A DNA stretch of 64,000 bases from Histoplasma ohiense (Eukaryota > Ascomycota > Eurotiomycetes > Onygenales > Ajellomycetaceae). Position 1 is the first letter of the stretch; each line of letters starts with the position of its first letter. This document shows, piece by piece, positions 1-11,652 of this stretch. The notes under the pieces are model-generated. The model saw nothing but the letters and a program-made list of their open reading frames with translations, did no database searches and was not told the origin of the DNA. Location: the NCBI GenBank assembly GCA_017607445.1, contig JAEVHH010000004.1, positions 248,001 to 312,000 of the forward strand, read 5' to 3'. The position numbers and the translations under genes are program-made.

Positions 1-615
1 ATAATAGATTATATATATATAAATATATATACAAACTACTTGCAGGGACCAAGCTATCTTTCAAACACTGAAATTTCCACTTTTATTCTATGTTTATATC
101 AATGGAGGGGTTATTCGGAGGGATTCGATGAGGGATTCGAGGGACGATGGATTCGAATTGATGGGGTATGCACTAGTCAATTGTGCCGAGGTATCTTTTT
201 GTTACTTGGCAGGCACGTGTGGCTGGGAGGTACTCAGGGGGGACTTGGCACGGGTGCGTTGGAACACAAAAATCGATCAGGATTTTCTCAAACAGAGAAT
301 CAAGAATAACTCAAGCAACTGCAGACCAAATTGAATAAGATTTTAATAGATTATCAATTTAAGATAGATCTATCTGTGATCAAAATCTGAGTCGATTTGA
401 CCCAGTATTGATGGAGTAATTTGATGAACTGTTGAAGATCCGCCCAAGCAGATGCCAAAACACTATTCATCAAATATCTCCCTCAAAACTTCATCAAATC
501 TTTTCAAATTTCCAGCAGTTACTGATGGAGGCAGTAGGAATCGATTGAGGGTACTCGCGTTGTCTAATTCGAAGAATTGGGCTCGTTCGGGGTTTTGCTC
601 GTTTTGTAATCTGTT
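1..615 (-). mobile_element. LINE 5' end, left copy (runs out of window)
   Basis: This stretch is about 97% identical by eye to 23036-23647, which is the 5' end of the complete LINE at 16414-23647, so it is the 5' terminus of a second minus-strand copy whose body lies left of the window. It keeps many CpGs (TTCGATGAGGGATTCGAGGG and following), unlike all DNA to its right until 10.7 kb. The right boundary near 615 is set where Gypsy A homology (element B, about 15,790) resumes. Short open frames here (for example 40-309) have no recognisable domain and I treat them as non-coding. Its TSD cannot be seen because the 3' end is outside the window. Confidence 0.75.
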
Positions 616-1764
616 TTTGAGATATTATATAATTGCTAGAAGCTTCTTGTTGTAGATCTTGTAGTTGCATTCAGTGGGTGACATCTTTTTCAAGATAAAG
701 GCACAAGATTGTAGAATATTTTTGTTGTCATATTGCATCAGTGCTTCATCTACTATATAATCTGAGATGTCTGTTTCAAGAATTGTATGCTTATCTGAAT
801 TGAATGATTGCAGCATCAGAGTGTTTGTGAATATACACTTCAGCTTTTTGAATGCTGTGTCTGCTTCATCAGTTCATTGAAATACAGCATCTTTCTGAGT
901 CAGATCTGTTAGTGATTGTACAATATTGAAGAAGTTCTTGATAAATCTTCAGTAGAAGTTGACAAACTCTAGAAAGCTTCTAGTCTCTTTTACTAAAACT
1001 GATGTCTCTCAATTGAGGATTGCTTTCATCTTCTTAGAATTCATACATATGTCTTTTTCAGCTTTGATGATGAATTCTAGATAGATTGTAGACTTGATCT
1101 CAAAGTTGCATTTGTCAATGTCCACTTGCAGTTCAGCTTTTTATAGATGGTCAAGAACTTGTTGTACATGCTTACAGTGCTCAGTGAGTGATTCATCAGT
1201 GAAGATTAAGATATCATTCATGTACACTGAGACAATCTCATCAAGCAGGTCTCATAGAGCTCAGTTAATGTATTTCTGAAACATACTCAGAGTATTCACT
1301 AATTCAAAGAGGGTCACTGTTCATTCATATAATTCATAACATATACAAAAGACAGTTAGCCATTTGTCATCTTCATTAATTCTTATCTTGTAGAAGGCTG
1401 CAGAGATGTCAAGTTTTGTAAATCATTTTGCTTTTTCTATTCATTTGAGTGTTTCATTGATGAGTGGAAGAGAGTATTGATTCTTTCATGTAATTTTGTT
1501 GAGTTCTTGATAGTCAATGCAGAATTGTAAATCTTCTTCTGATTTCTTCACAAACAATACAGATGCTGCAGTGGATGAGTTGCTAATATGAATGAAGTTT
1601 TTGTATAGTAATTCATTGAGCATTTTTCATAGAACAAGAAGCTCATTATGTGATATGCTGTAGAGAGAATCTCAGAGTGATTGCAGATTCTTATCATCTT
1701 TCTTGATGAGTTCAATTATATGATCTATATCAGATTCTCAGTGAGAGAGAAGCTTTTCAGCTTC
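616..1764 (-). pseudogene. Gypsy A pol fragment: RNase H and reverse transcriptase (element A)
   Basis: Antisense translation gives RNase H-like sequence at 816-625 (SFNSDKHTILETDISDY, the LETDASDY-type motif) and, further right, the RT region including a degenerate YIDDILIF segment near 1215. It matches the equivalent parts of elements B and F. Frames are interrupted by stops, mostly TGA where Arg is expected, so no product is made. The right end stops exactly at the 5-bp duplication GCTTC (1760-1764) used by the inserted Gypsy element; pol sequence resumes at 9214. Confidence 0.85.
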
Positions 1765-2027
1765 TGTAATGCACTCGTTTATTATTTCCTTATTATCTTC
1801 GCTTATTCTTACCTCTTTCCATTATACTCTCGCTACCGCTATTTCTATATGTATATATATATCGATGTATGTATTTCACACATCTTCTTTCTCTTTCTTT
1901 TCTTCCTTAGTGATTAGCTACACTACATTACACTACTATACTACACTTTACAATATATTACTATTATCTCCACTACACTATAAACTATCTTCTATTGTTA
2001 CTCTTCACACTGTCACTACACCTCACA
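1765..2027 (+). repeat. 5' LTR of Gypsy 2
   Basis: 263 bp, TG...CA ends. It retains CpGs (ACTCGTTT, TTCGCTT, CTCGCTACCGC, ATCGATG) that are TpG/CpA in the 3' LTR. Includes a (TA)n tract near 1850. Confidence 0.93.
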
Positions 2028-2047
2028 GTTTCTAATCACTCAATCTT

Positions 2048-3503
2048 TGAGAGATGATTCATTGAGTAATAGTCATGACCTCTATCCACAGCATCTGCTG
2101 TACTTGTGCTACCACTGAATCTGAAGCAGCAAACACTATGAAAGAAAACTGTGAAACACACACTTCTGCCACTGAAAGTGTGCAACAAGTATCATCTTTC
2201 TCTATGGAATTGAATTCTGAGTATAGTTCAGAAGGGGATATCTCTTCTGAAGATCTCAGCACAATTGAGATCAAAAAAATAGCTGTGGCCAGAAGAATCA
2301 AAAAATTACAGACTGAGAAAGAATTGTGAGAACTTCAACAGCAGTGCAATACTTTACTACAAGAATTGAATGAAACAATTCTGATCATTCAAAATACACT
2401 AGAAGTGCATCTGAACCACAGTAGAGATGCAACTAGTGTGAATGATAACTGCAATAATATCATCAGTATTCTCAGATCACTGAAAACCACACTACAAGCA
2501 CTCAACACCTTAGTGGAAAGTGCTGTGACTACTGTCAGTGAAAGACATAGTCAGATACCACTTTGACAATTAGAACTTTGAGATTCCAGCATGAGTGATC
2601 ACTCTTCTCAGAGAGATGTGGAAAAGTTTCAAGATCAAAATATGAAAGAATTCAAAAACTTTGTTACAGCTGCTATCACTTTCCATGTCAGTAATCTTGA
2701 TTACTACAATGAACACAACCATCAAAAGATCATCGAAGCTGTTACTCATTTCAATGTCAAGATACAACAACATTGATATCAACATACACATGATATGTGG
2801 ACTTTGCCACCATGGGAAGAATTTGTTAGTTGAATGCAATGTCAAGTCACTGATTCAGATAGAAGTTTCTGAGATGCTGATAGACAGTACTGAAAAACAG
2901 AGCAACAAGAAGATCAGACAGTTCAACAATTTGCTTCACACTTACAATTAATTGAAGAGCATCTGCAGCATTCTTATAGCAAATATCATCAGAAATCACA
3001 CCTCTATATGAAAGTTCTATCTTCCATTTGCTGAGAATTTGACAAATATGCAATCAAATTGAAAGAGTTAAGCTATGATGCCACTCTACATAAACTTGCA
3101 ATGACAGAATCGAATCTGTCAGAGAGACAGAAGAAGCTTAAAGAGAAGTCAAATTTCAAAAACCCCACTCAAAGCTTTAACAACAGAAATAATGCTGATA
3201 ATAGATCACAAAACAAACACAGATGAAATGACACTACAAAGTCTGATGACTCCATCCAATCAAAATATTGCCATTATTGCAAGTGACCAGGACATACCAT
3301 CGATTTGTGTTTCAAATGACTCAAAGATGAATTCAAAAACACCAAGTCTGACTCAAAACTCAATGCAAAAGACACAAAGAACTCAAAGAACTCAAAAAAC
3401 ATTTAAAATATATCATTCAGCTCACAATGACAGTCATAAGCACAGAAAGTCAATGCAAAAACATTTTAAGCTTCACTATCACAGTGAAACTTGCTACATC
3501 TAA
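2048..3503 (+). pseudogene. Gypsy 2 gag (decayed)
   Basis: The capsid/nucleocapsid region of the inserted Gypsy. Open pieces include 2075-2329 and 2366-2566, separated by TGA stops. A CCHC zinc knuckle is readable near 3269-3310 (CHYCK, then an in-frame TGA, then PGHTIDLC), followed by a lysine-rich tail. The order (N-terminal acidic and coiled part, knuckle last) fits Ty3/Gypsy Gag. It can make no full protein. Boundaries are approximate because the start codon context is mutated. Confidence 0.7.
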
Positions 3504-6500
3504 GGATCTGCAAAAAGTGCTTGCACTAGTAGACTCTGAATCAGAAGTGAACTGTGTCAATGAATTTTGAACAAAGAATCACAATCTAGAAGCTGCTCAC
3601 TGCAAAATCAAAATGATCAAGTCAATTGATGAATGTATAATGCACTTCTTTGAAGAGTATAACATTGCAACTACTGTCACTGATCACAAGAATAATGCAC
3701 AGCAGACATCTCATTTCTTCCATGCAATGAAGATGAAGAACTACAATCTTGTATTAGAATTTTCTTGATTAAGACAAACAAATTCTTTTATAGATTGATC
3801 AGATGGACAATTCTTCTTTAGAAGCTCTGAAGATGAACAACAGTCTCAAATTATTTCTGAACAAGATATCTTAGCTGAAGTTCTCACAGAAGCTAGAGTA
3901 GAAATGCTTGTAGTATTATCTACAGAATATTCAAAAGACTCAAAGCATGTTTCATATGTATTTTCAGCTGTGTATTCAGACTTGTCAACTGGTCTATCTG
4001 ATTATGTCATGTCATATGTGCATATCTTCTCAGAAGAAGCTGCTATAAGCATGAAAAGATCAGAAGAGATGAAACACTGTATAGATCTCAAGTCTGATAC
4101 ACAATCTTTCTTTATACTGATATACAATTTCTCTGAAACTGAGTTAGCTGTCCTAAGAGAATATTTGAAAAATGCATTAGATAAAGAATGGATACAACTG
4201 TTCAGTAGCTTGACTGATGCACTGATTCTCTTTGTCCTCAAAAAAGATGATGGACTCTGTCTTTGTGTAGACTATTGAGAGTTAAATTGAATCATCATCA
4301 AGAATCAATACTCTCTGTCTCTAATAAATGAATTACTTGATAGACTTTCAAAAGCCAAGATATTCACTAAGCTGAATCTTCAAGATGCCTATCACCACAT
4401 ACTTATAGCAGCAAAAGACCATTGGAAGACAGCCTTTAGAATGAGATATGAACATTTTGAATATGTAGTTATGTCATTTGAACTAGCTAATACTTCAGTG
4501 ACATTTCAAGCATACATTAACAATGCCTTGTCTGATTTGTTGGATATATGTTGTGTTGTCTATTTGAACGACATTCTCATATTCTCCAATTCAAAGCAGG
4601 AACATAAAGTGCATGTTACTAAGATGCTAGAATGTCTCAAGTGTGCAAATCTATTTGCAAAACTCTCTAAGTGTGAATTTGAAGTGGATAAGATCTCATT
4701 TCTGAGATTTGTTATAGATATAAATGATGTTGAGATGAAGTCAGACAGAGTCTCCACTATTGTGGAATGACCTACATCTAAATCAATTAAAGAGGTTCAA
4801 TTCTTCTTGAGCTTTGCTAATTTCTATCAGTAATTTATTAAGTCTTTCTCCTCTATTGCAGCTCTATTATTTGAACTTACAAAAGAGAGCAAGAAGAGAG
4901 AAAGAAAAGTCACTTTTATATAAACAGAAGATGCTCAAAGCACTTTCAATGAGCTCAAATCATGCTTTATATGTGCTCCTCTATTAGCTCATTTTGACCC
5001 AGCTTGATGTATTCAGATTGAATCTGATGTATTCACTTTTGCAGTCACTGCTATTCTGTCACAGTTGCAGAATAATGAGCACTGGCATTCAGTTGCCTTC
5101 TGATCAAGAAAGTTGATTGATGTGGAAATGTGTTATGATACTCATGATAAAGAACTCTTGACTATTGTAGCAGTATTTAAGAATTGAAGACACTATCTGA
5201 AGAGAAGTCAGTATTCAATTCAAGTCTGATCTGATCATGCCAATCTACAGTACTTTATGACAACTAAGGAATTGAACAGACATCAGATCAGATGAATGGA
5301 AGCTTTATCTGCTTATAATTTTATATTACTGCATCACTCTGAATCAAAGAATCCAGCTGATGAGCTCAGTCATCACACAGACTACAGTGAGGTCTATAAT
5401 GATCAAACTATATTATCTACCCTGCAACAGAAGCTGAAACATGAAGTTAGACCAGACTGAGAAACTGATACTTCTTTTCAAAATGATATTTCTTCTGATG
5501 TAGTCTGTGCACAGATCTCTAATGAGCAAAATGCTTCTTTTAATAAGTGAAAAGCACTTCATATATTGACATCTTCTATCTCTCATGTAAACTCTTCTTC
5601 TCTGTTGTGTGTTGAGCAATATATGCCCTGGATTGCAGTCAATAAGGCTATTCTTGAGAATTCAGTATATACAGAAATGCTCAAATCTTTCATCTCATTT
5701 CTGAGTAAAGCACAGAAGATTGATTCTTTTGCTGCTGAGCAAAGAAAGAAGATAAAAGAGAAGAATATGACTGTCACTGAAAATATGCTATGGACAATTT
5801 CTGAGAATGATATATTGTGTGCTGATGGTCATGTGTATGTCCCTCAACAAAAGACACTCATTGATGAAATTATCAGTGCAAACCATGATGATCCACAGAG
5901 GGGTCACTTTGGTATAAAAAAATTTATAGACAGTATTCAGAACAAATACTATTGACATGAGCTAGTCAGAGATATCAAAGATTATATATCCACTTGTGAT
6001 ACTTGTCAAAGAGTAAAGTCAAAACAGCACAGACAATATGAAGAATTGAGTACAATTTTCTTATCATCAAATTCTTTTGAGTTCATTACTATGGATTTTA
6101 TTACAGACTTATCAGCCTCTACATTCCTCCATCAAATCTATGATGCAATTTTAGTGATTGTGGATATATATATCAAGTTTATGATCTATATTCCTTGCAC
6201 CAAAAACATTACTGCTGATGAATTAGCAGAAATTGTTTATATCAAGTTCTATACAATTTACAGAGTACTCAAAAACCATATATTCAATCAAGATTCACTG
6301 TTTACAAGCCATTATTGATCCACCTTTTGTTATATACTAGATGCACACCAGAAACTTTCAACAGCCTTTCACTCTCAAACAGATGATCAAACAGAACAAC
6401 AAAATCAAACCTTGAAACATTATCTTCAATGCTTTATCAACTATCATCAAGATGACTGAGTATGCTGGCTATCACTGATGCAGTTTGTTTACAATACCTC

Positions 6501-7125
6501 TCAACATGCCTCTACTGAAATGACACCCACAGAAGTCTTAATGGGATATCAATCTGATTTGAAAATTAATGTCAGCAAACCATCACAATCAGTCACCATA
6601 CATGCTGCTAGCTGTGTGAAACATATCAAAGAAACACACCATAAGCTCATCAAGAATCTACAAAAGATATGACAAGCACAGAAAATCTATTACAATGCAA
6701 AACATAAGCCTCAACAATTTAAAATAGATGACTATGTCATACTCAATGCAAAAAATCTCCAATTGCTGCACTCAGTTCACAAACTCAATCATAAATATGT
6801 TGAACTCTTCAAAATTCTGGATATCATTGAAAAGCAAGTGTACAAACTAGAACTGCCATCTTCATATAGAAGCATTCATTCTGTATTCCATGTATCTTTA
6901 TTAAAGCCATACAACCACAGAAATGGAGCTCTACCAGAACCAGAATCAGAACTTGTCAACAGTGAAAAAGAATATCAAGTTAAAGAAATTCTTGAAAAAC
7001 AACAACAAAAAACCAAATCTCTGAAATATCTTGTGAGATGGACAGATTGGGGTTCTAGTGGTGATACATGAGAATCAGAAGAAAACATATTGAACACTCA
7101 GACATTCAAAATCTTTCTCAAACAA
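3504..7125 (+). pseudogene. Gypsy 2 pol polyprotein with C-terminal chromodomain (decayed)
   Basis: Domains in order: protease near 3520 (LALVDSESEVN, with the DSG glycine changed to E by G-to-A); RT near 4260-4590 (CVDY, TGA where R is expected, ELN; then YLNDILIF in place of YLDDILIF); RNase H near 4990-5120; integrase zinc region and core 5820-6500 (CDTCQRVKS and FEFITMDFITDL); a chromodomain-like tail 6975-7110 (EYQVKEILEKQ and LKYLVRWTDW). The chromodomain places it among chromoviruses, which family knowledge links to heterochromatin targeting. Many TGA codons replace conserved Arg codons; the element is dead. Confidence 0.88.
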
Positions 7126-8950
7126 AAAAATGAACAACAAATACAAAACCAACATACTCTCAAACATCAAAAGCATGAACTTCAAATTGAAAGATGTCAG
7201 AAGCACAAATCTTAAATTGAAAAACACTAGAAGCACAAATCTCATCCAAACTCCAATCAAATGCATTCTTTTTAGAAGGATTTTATCAGAGAAAAGAGAA
7301 AAAAGGAAAAAAATTCAATTTGAGTATAATAAATACAAAAAATAAAACATACAAACAAGAAAAAAAACAAAGAAAACAGATTCTAAGAAAAGTCTAAAGA
7401 TTCTCAGTTCACTCACTCTTATCTCACTTCTCATCTCTCATTTTCTCTTCTCTCTTTCATCATCTCTCTTATCTCTCTTCTCTGTCATTCTCATCCAATA
7501 CTCCTTCTGATACTTGTATATTACAGACACTCATTTTGAGTGCAGAGGTATAGACAAATGTCTATTTCACAAAACATTTGTCTTCTCACTTCTTCCCTCC
7601 CCCATCAATCTACTCATTCTCTGGCACATTCAATGAAGAAAGGCATTTCCCCTCATTTTCTTCTCTCACTTCTCCACCATTCAGAGCACCCTCTCTCTCT
7701 GCTTCATCAATATCAGTGATAAATTGACAAAGAAAGCAGGCACCACAGACACTGCTGCAGTCATCAGTATCTCTACAATCTTCTTCATCAGCTCTTCAGT
7801 CAACTTCTTCTTCATCAATCTCTTCTCAATCAACCTCTTCATCACAGAGCTCTCAGAGCTCATCACTTTCAAAACCTTCTTCTTCACATTCTTCTCTTTC
7901 TCTAACATCTCTGCTCTGAAAGAATCAGATACAATCACAGTCTTCAAAATCTGCATCTCTGCAGACTCAGCTGCTGTCTGATGCTGAGATTATAGAGTAT
8001 TTACCTCTGCTCTGCTCTGAGCAGACAGTATCACCAGGCAAGATGTGTCCAATTGTTTTATCAAATGACAAAGATGACTTTTGTGATTGGCCATATTCTT
8101 TTCAGCTGTCACCCCTGCAAAAATAAACACTCACCCATGCATGATGTGTCTCAGAAGAGGTGTATCACACATCTAGCATCATTATCAGTATATCAACATT
8201 GCTAAGAACACTACTACCTATTCAAAAAGCAAATTTGAAGAAAAAGAGAAAGGAAATAAAAATTAAAGAGAATTACTCACAGATTTGTAGAATTTTTCTG
8301 CAGAGACACAAGCCTCACAATACTTCTGAGCATTTGATCTCAATGCACACCAAAAGTCAACATCTCTCAGCTTGAGAGCACAATGTTCACACAGAATTCA
8401 ACTGTTGTGTGTCACATAATTAGAGCTAGAGCAATATAACAAGTGAACAGTGAATGGTGCTATATAGAAATGAGCTAGTGGCACATATGACCACACTAAT
8501 AACACCACTGACAAGGAACACCAACAATAATATGTGATAAGTGCTCAAGAAACAACTTACTTAAAATCAGAGTAATCAAAGAAGCCCATTTCAATATAAA
8601 AAAGAGAGGAGAGAGAGAACAATGATATAAAAATTTAAAAATTTTTTGGAAATGAGAAATCACAGCAGAAGAGGCAAGGAGCTTTGATGATGATCAAGTT
8701 AAAAGAGAAGAGAAATCTTCAAAAGAAAAGAAATTCTTTTTGCTTCTCTGCACACAACCCCTGGCAACCAAAGAATCCACCAATTCCACCTCATTAGAAA
8801 ATCAATAACAACGTGTATACAAGCTATCTAGGGGATGTGATTGATATACTGCTATCAACAAGTGGAACTTACAATACAGAAATGCAATTATCTACTAGCA
8901 AGCAATCTATACAATCACTGAGAGCAGCTCTTATAAAAAAGAGAAGCAAT
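7126..8950 (+). other. Gypsy 2 non-coding 3' region
   Basis: About 1.8 kb between the chromodomain and the 3' LTR with no sense-strand protein domain. It is pyrimidine-rich on the plus strand between 7380 and 7980 and carries an antisense reading frame (7681-8094, listed separately). A deletion derivative of this region joined to an LTR occurs inverted at 29235-29798. Confidence 0.6.
7681..8094 (-). pseudogene. Antisense reading frame in Gypsy 2 3' region
   Basis: On the minus strand an ATG at 8094 opens a frame of about 138 codons containing one TAA (after residue 34), then an uninterrupted Lys/Glu-rich helical stretch (around MLEKEKNVKKKVLKVM), then a hydrophobic end. Beyond 7681 the frame continues with TGA codons that could be mutated CGA. 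I do not recognise the product. It lies opposite no sense-strand domain, so it is not simply a shadow of pol. Either a genuine antisense ORF of the element or a chance frame in a biased sequence; coding status is unproven. Confidence 0.35.
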
Positions 8951-9213
8951 TGTAATGCACTCATTTATTATTTCCTTATTATCTTCACTTATTCTTATCT
9001 CTTTCCATTATACTCTCACTACTGCTATTTCTATATGTATATATATATCAATATATGTATTTCACACATCTTCTTTCTCTTTCTTTTCTTTCTTAGTGAT
9101 TAGCTACACTATGTTACACTACTATACTACACTTTACAATATATTACTATTATCTCTGCTACACTATAAACTATCTTCTACTGTTACTCTTCACACTGTC
9201 ACTACATCTCACA
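8951..9213 (+). repeat. 3' LTR of Gypsy 2
   Basis: 263 bp, same length as the 5' LTR. Nearly every CpG of the 5' LTR is TpG or CpA here, so mutation hit the two LTRs unequally. Confidence 0.93.
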
Positions 9214-10395
9214 GCTTCTTTCTCATCAAACATATCTGCAAAGTCTTTGTACAATTTAGATAGTTTCTTGTGTGATTTCTTGAAGTCTTTGAATTCTAAC
9301 TTTTCTAATACTTTCTTGATATCTGTTATGCTAGCAGTGAACACTTGAATGTTCTTCTTCTCATATACTTGACAGATTAGTAGTTTATATGCTTCTGCTG
9401 ATATTTGAGTGAGATCAGCAGTTCTATTGACATTCTTCTTGTAAACACAGTCATCTTCTGAGAAAATAAGACAGTAGTTGCATGCATTCAACAAGGTTTC
9501 AAATTCTGTGAGCTATAATAGACTGAGTATTAGATTATACTTAAGATCTTGTATTTTGTATGTGTATATATTCTTTTTCTCATATTCTTCTACATTGATA
9601 TTAAATTTTATCATGTTGTAGAAGGTGGATTCTCTGAGGCTGTCAAATTCACTGAGTTTATATAATTTGAGAAAGAGAATATACTGAAGCTTATGCTTCT
9701 CAATCAGCTGAATGTCTATAAGAGTATAGTGAAGAAAACCACTGTCTATCATTGCTCATACATTGACTAAGCTATTTACAATGATAGAGATTATGATTGT
9801 GTCTGCTTGCATTTTCTGCTCAAATCTTCAGCTAGCTTTTTACTTCTTGAGCTCTCATTCATATTTTAAAATGAGAGCTCATCTTTTCTCTGTTCTTGTC
9901 TATCCACAGATGATACAGTGTTCATGTATATGAGGGGTTTACTCAAAGCAATTGCATTCAGACATTGATTTGTGAAGTGCTCTGATTTGTTGCAGTGTAT
10001 GCAGACTTCTCTGATGATTTGATCAGTGATGTTCTTCTCTGAGACATTGAAGACTCTCAGATGACTTGTGTTTACATGTGAAACTCAGTTCATTGATTCT
10101 GATTCAGAGATGAAGAGTGCTGCAGAGTGATTCAGAGTATACACATTTGTTCAGCAGAATTCTCTGTGATTTTGAAACACACAGAACTGAAACAGATTGT
10201 TGTTCAATAGACAAAGATTAGCATAGAATTCACTGTATATTGAGAGCTTCAGACACTCTATACTTCAGTTATACAACTGAAAGTTCAAGTTCTTGAACAA
10301 TATATTGATCTTGACAGTATCATTTCAGTCTTATTCATCTGCTTCTAGAAGCTTGCAATCAAATTCAGAAAGATAAATTGTCAATACAACATTCA
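9214..10395 (-). pseudogene. Gypsy A pol N-terminus, protease and gag C-terminus (element A)
   Basis: Antisense frames at 9494-9171 and 9752-9513 are the linker and the retropepsin-like segment (MIDSGFLHYTLID, a DSG-type motif). The gag region with its zinc knuckle lies at about 9900-10390. Sequence is colinear with 24170-25360 of element B. It is broken by stops and interrupted at 10395 by the hAT-like insertion. Confidence 0.85.
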
Positions 10396-10689
10396 TAGAC
10401 TGGCCAGTGGGACCATGAATTTCATGTTTGGTTTGGTTTGGTTTGGTCCCAGTCCATTTCTTGGCGTGATTTTCAGTGGGACCAGGATCAGAATGGGAGT
10501 GTAAAGTGACTAGAATTATTAGAACATGAGTGAAATGGGACTAATAAATCTTGATATTTCATGTAAAGTGACTGACTATCAAAAATAAGAACATGACCTG
10601 GGACTGACTATGATTTTGACTGAGGTTTGGTCCTGTTCTGATGATTATATAATACATATCTTAGATATCAATCTGATGATATGATTGGT

Positions 10690-11330
10690 GGAGATATCGC
10701 CCCTATCTAGTGCTGCCAACCTATCTATTGCTGCAAGCTATCCCTCGCTGCTAAGCTATCGCTGCCAACCTATCTATCGCTGCCAACCTATCTATCGCTG
10801 CCAATTTATCTACCACTGCCAATCTATCTATTGCTGCTAATCTATTGCTGCTGCCAATCTATCTATCGCTGCTAATCTATTGCTGCTGCTAATCTATCTA
10901 TCGCTGCTAATCTATCGCTGCTAATCTATCGCTGCTAATCTATCGCCGCTGCCAATCTATCCCTCACTGCTAAGCTATCCCTTGCTGCTAAGCTATCACT
11001 GCCAATCTATCGCTGCTAATCTATCGCTGCCAACCTATCTACCGCGGCGAATCTATCTATCGCTGCCAATTTATCTACCACTGCCAATTTATCTACCACT
11101 GCCAATCTATCTACCACTGCCAATCTATCTATTGCTGCTAATCTATTGCTGCTGCCAATCTATCTATCGCTGCTAATCTATTGCTGCTGCTAATCTATCT
11201 ATCGCTGCTAATCTATCGCTGCTAATCTATCGCTGCTAATCTATCGCTGCTAATCTATCGCTGCTAATCTATCGCTGCTAATCTATCGCTGCCAACCTAT
11301 CTACCGCGGCGAATCTATCTATCACTATCA
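10690..11330. repeat. Minisatellite, 14-18-bp units of CTATCGCTGCTAAT type
   Basis: About 640 bp of degenerate tandem units alternating CTATCGCTGCTAAT with longer CTATCTATCGCTGCCAAT forms. Larger-order duplication is visible: the block around 10,800-10,930 recurs around 11,060-11,230. Its translation (PIYLPL repeats at 10982-11176) is a consequence of the repeat and not a gene. Confidence 0.9.
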
Positions 11331-11438
11331 TTACTAGTTCAAAATAGAACTAGAGCATAAATACACTAAACTTCTTTTGATAGGTAATGATTTTTGGTAA
11401 CGCTCATAGCATTATATCATCTATATAGGGTAAATCAT

Positions 11439-11483
11439 GGTCCCATTTGGTCCCATTTTAACAAAATGGGACCAAATGGGACC
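11439..11483. repeat. Perfect 21-bp inverted repeat with 3-nt loop
   Basis: 11439-11459 (GGTCCCATTT then GGTCCCATTTT) is exactly complementary to 11463-11483, leaving AAC as the loop. It sits inside the hAT-like element near its right end and is built from the same TGGTCCC motif as the subterminal repeats. Confidence 0.95.
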
Positions 11484-11652
11484 AGAATCAGTAATTTATA
11501 AGAAGAACATGACCTGGGACTAGATTTATAATATAAACAGTGTAAAGTGACTAATTTAATAAACACTATATGGGATCAGAACTAAGAAATTTGATAATGG
11601 GACTGAAGAAATATTTAGTCTCAGTCCCATGCATGGTCACACAGCCAGTCTA

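Larger units (their letters stand above)
1765..9213 (+). mobile_element. Complete Gypsy family 2 (chromovirus-type) retrotransposon
   Basis: A 7,449-bp element bounded by two 263-bp LTRs (1765-2027 and 8951-9213), each starting TGTAATGCACTC and ending CTCACA. It is flanked by the 5-bp TSD GCTTC (1760-1764 and 9214-9218). The uninterrupted target is visible in element B near 24,175-24,190. Internal order is gag, protease, RT, RNase H, integrase, chromodomain, then a 1.8-kb 3' region carrying an antisense frame. This is Ty3/Gypsy order. The two LTRs differ at about 14 positions by my count, all transitions. Coding frames are decayed. Confidence 0.95.
10396..11652. mobile_element. hAT-like non-autonomous element with internal minisatellite
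   Basis: Bounded by TAGACTGGC at 10396 and its perfect complement GCCAGTCTA ending at 11652. It is flanked by an 8-bp duplication, AACATTCA (10388-10395) and AATATTCA (11653-11660, one C-to-T). Element B carries the empty site (AACATTCATCTGATAAG near 25,350). An 8-bp TSD plus subterminal GGGACCA/TGGTCCC repeats fits the hAT superfamily. No transposase frame is present, so it would need a partner in trans. The interior is a (CTATCGCTGCTAAT)-type array plus a hairpin. CpGs survive in the array although the surrounding Gypsy has lost them. Confidence 0.8.

Noticed and set aside
1..615. First reading as an LTR because it recurs at 23036-23647
   Set aside because: The second copy lies inside the LINE TSDs at its 5' end, and neither copy has TG..CA ends with a short TSD, so it is LINE 5' UTR.
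10982..11176. PIYLPL-repeat protein
   Set aside because: Direct translation of the minisatellite; no start context or conservation.
10690..11330. CRISPR-like array
   Set aside because: Units are short, contiguous and degenerate with no spacers; a eukaryotic minisatellite.
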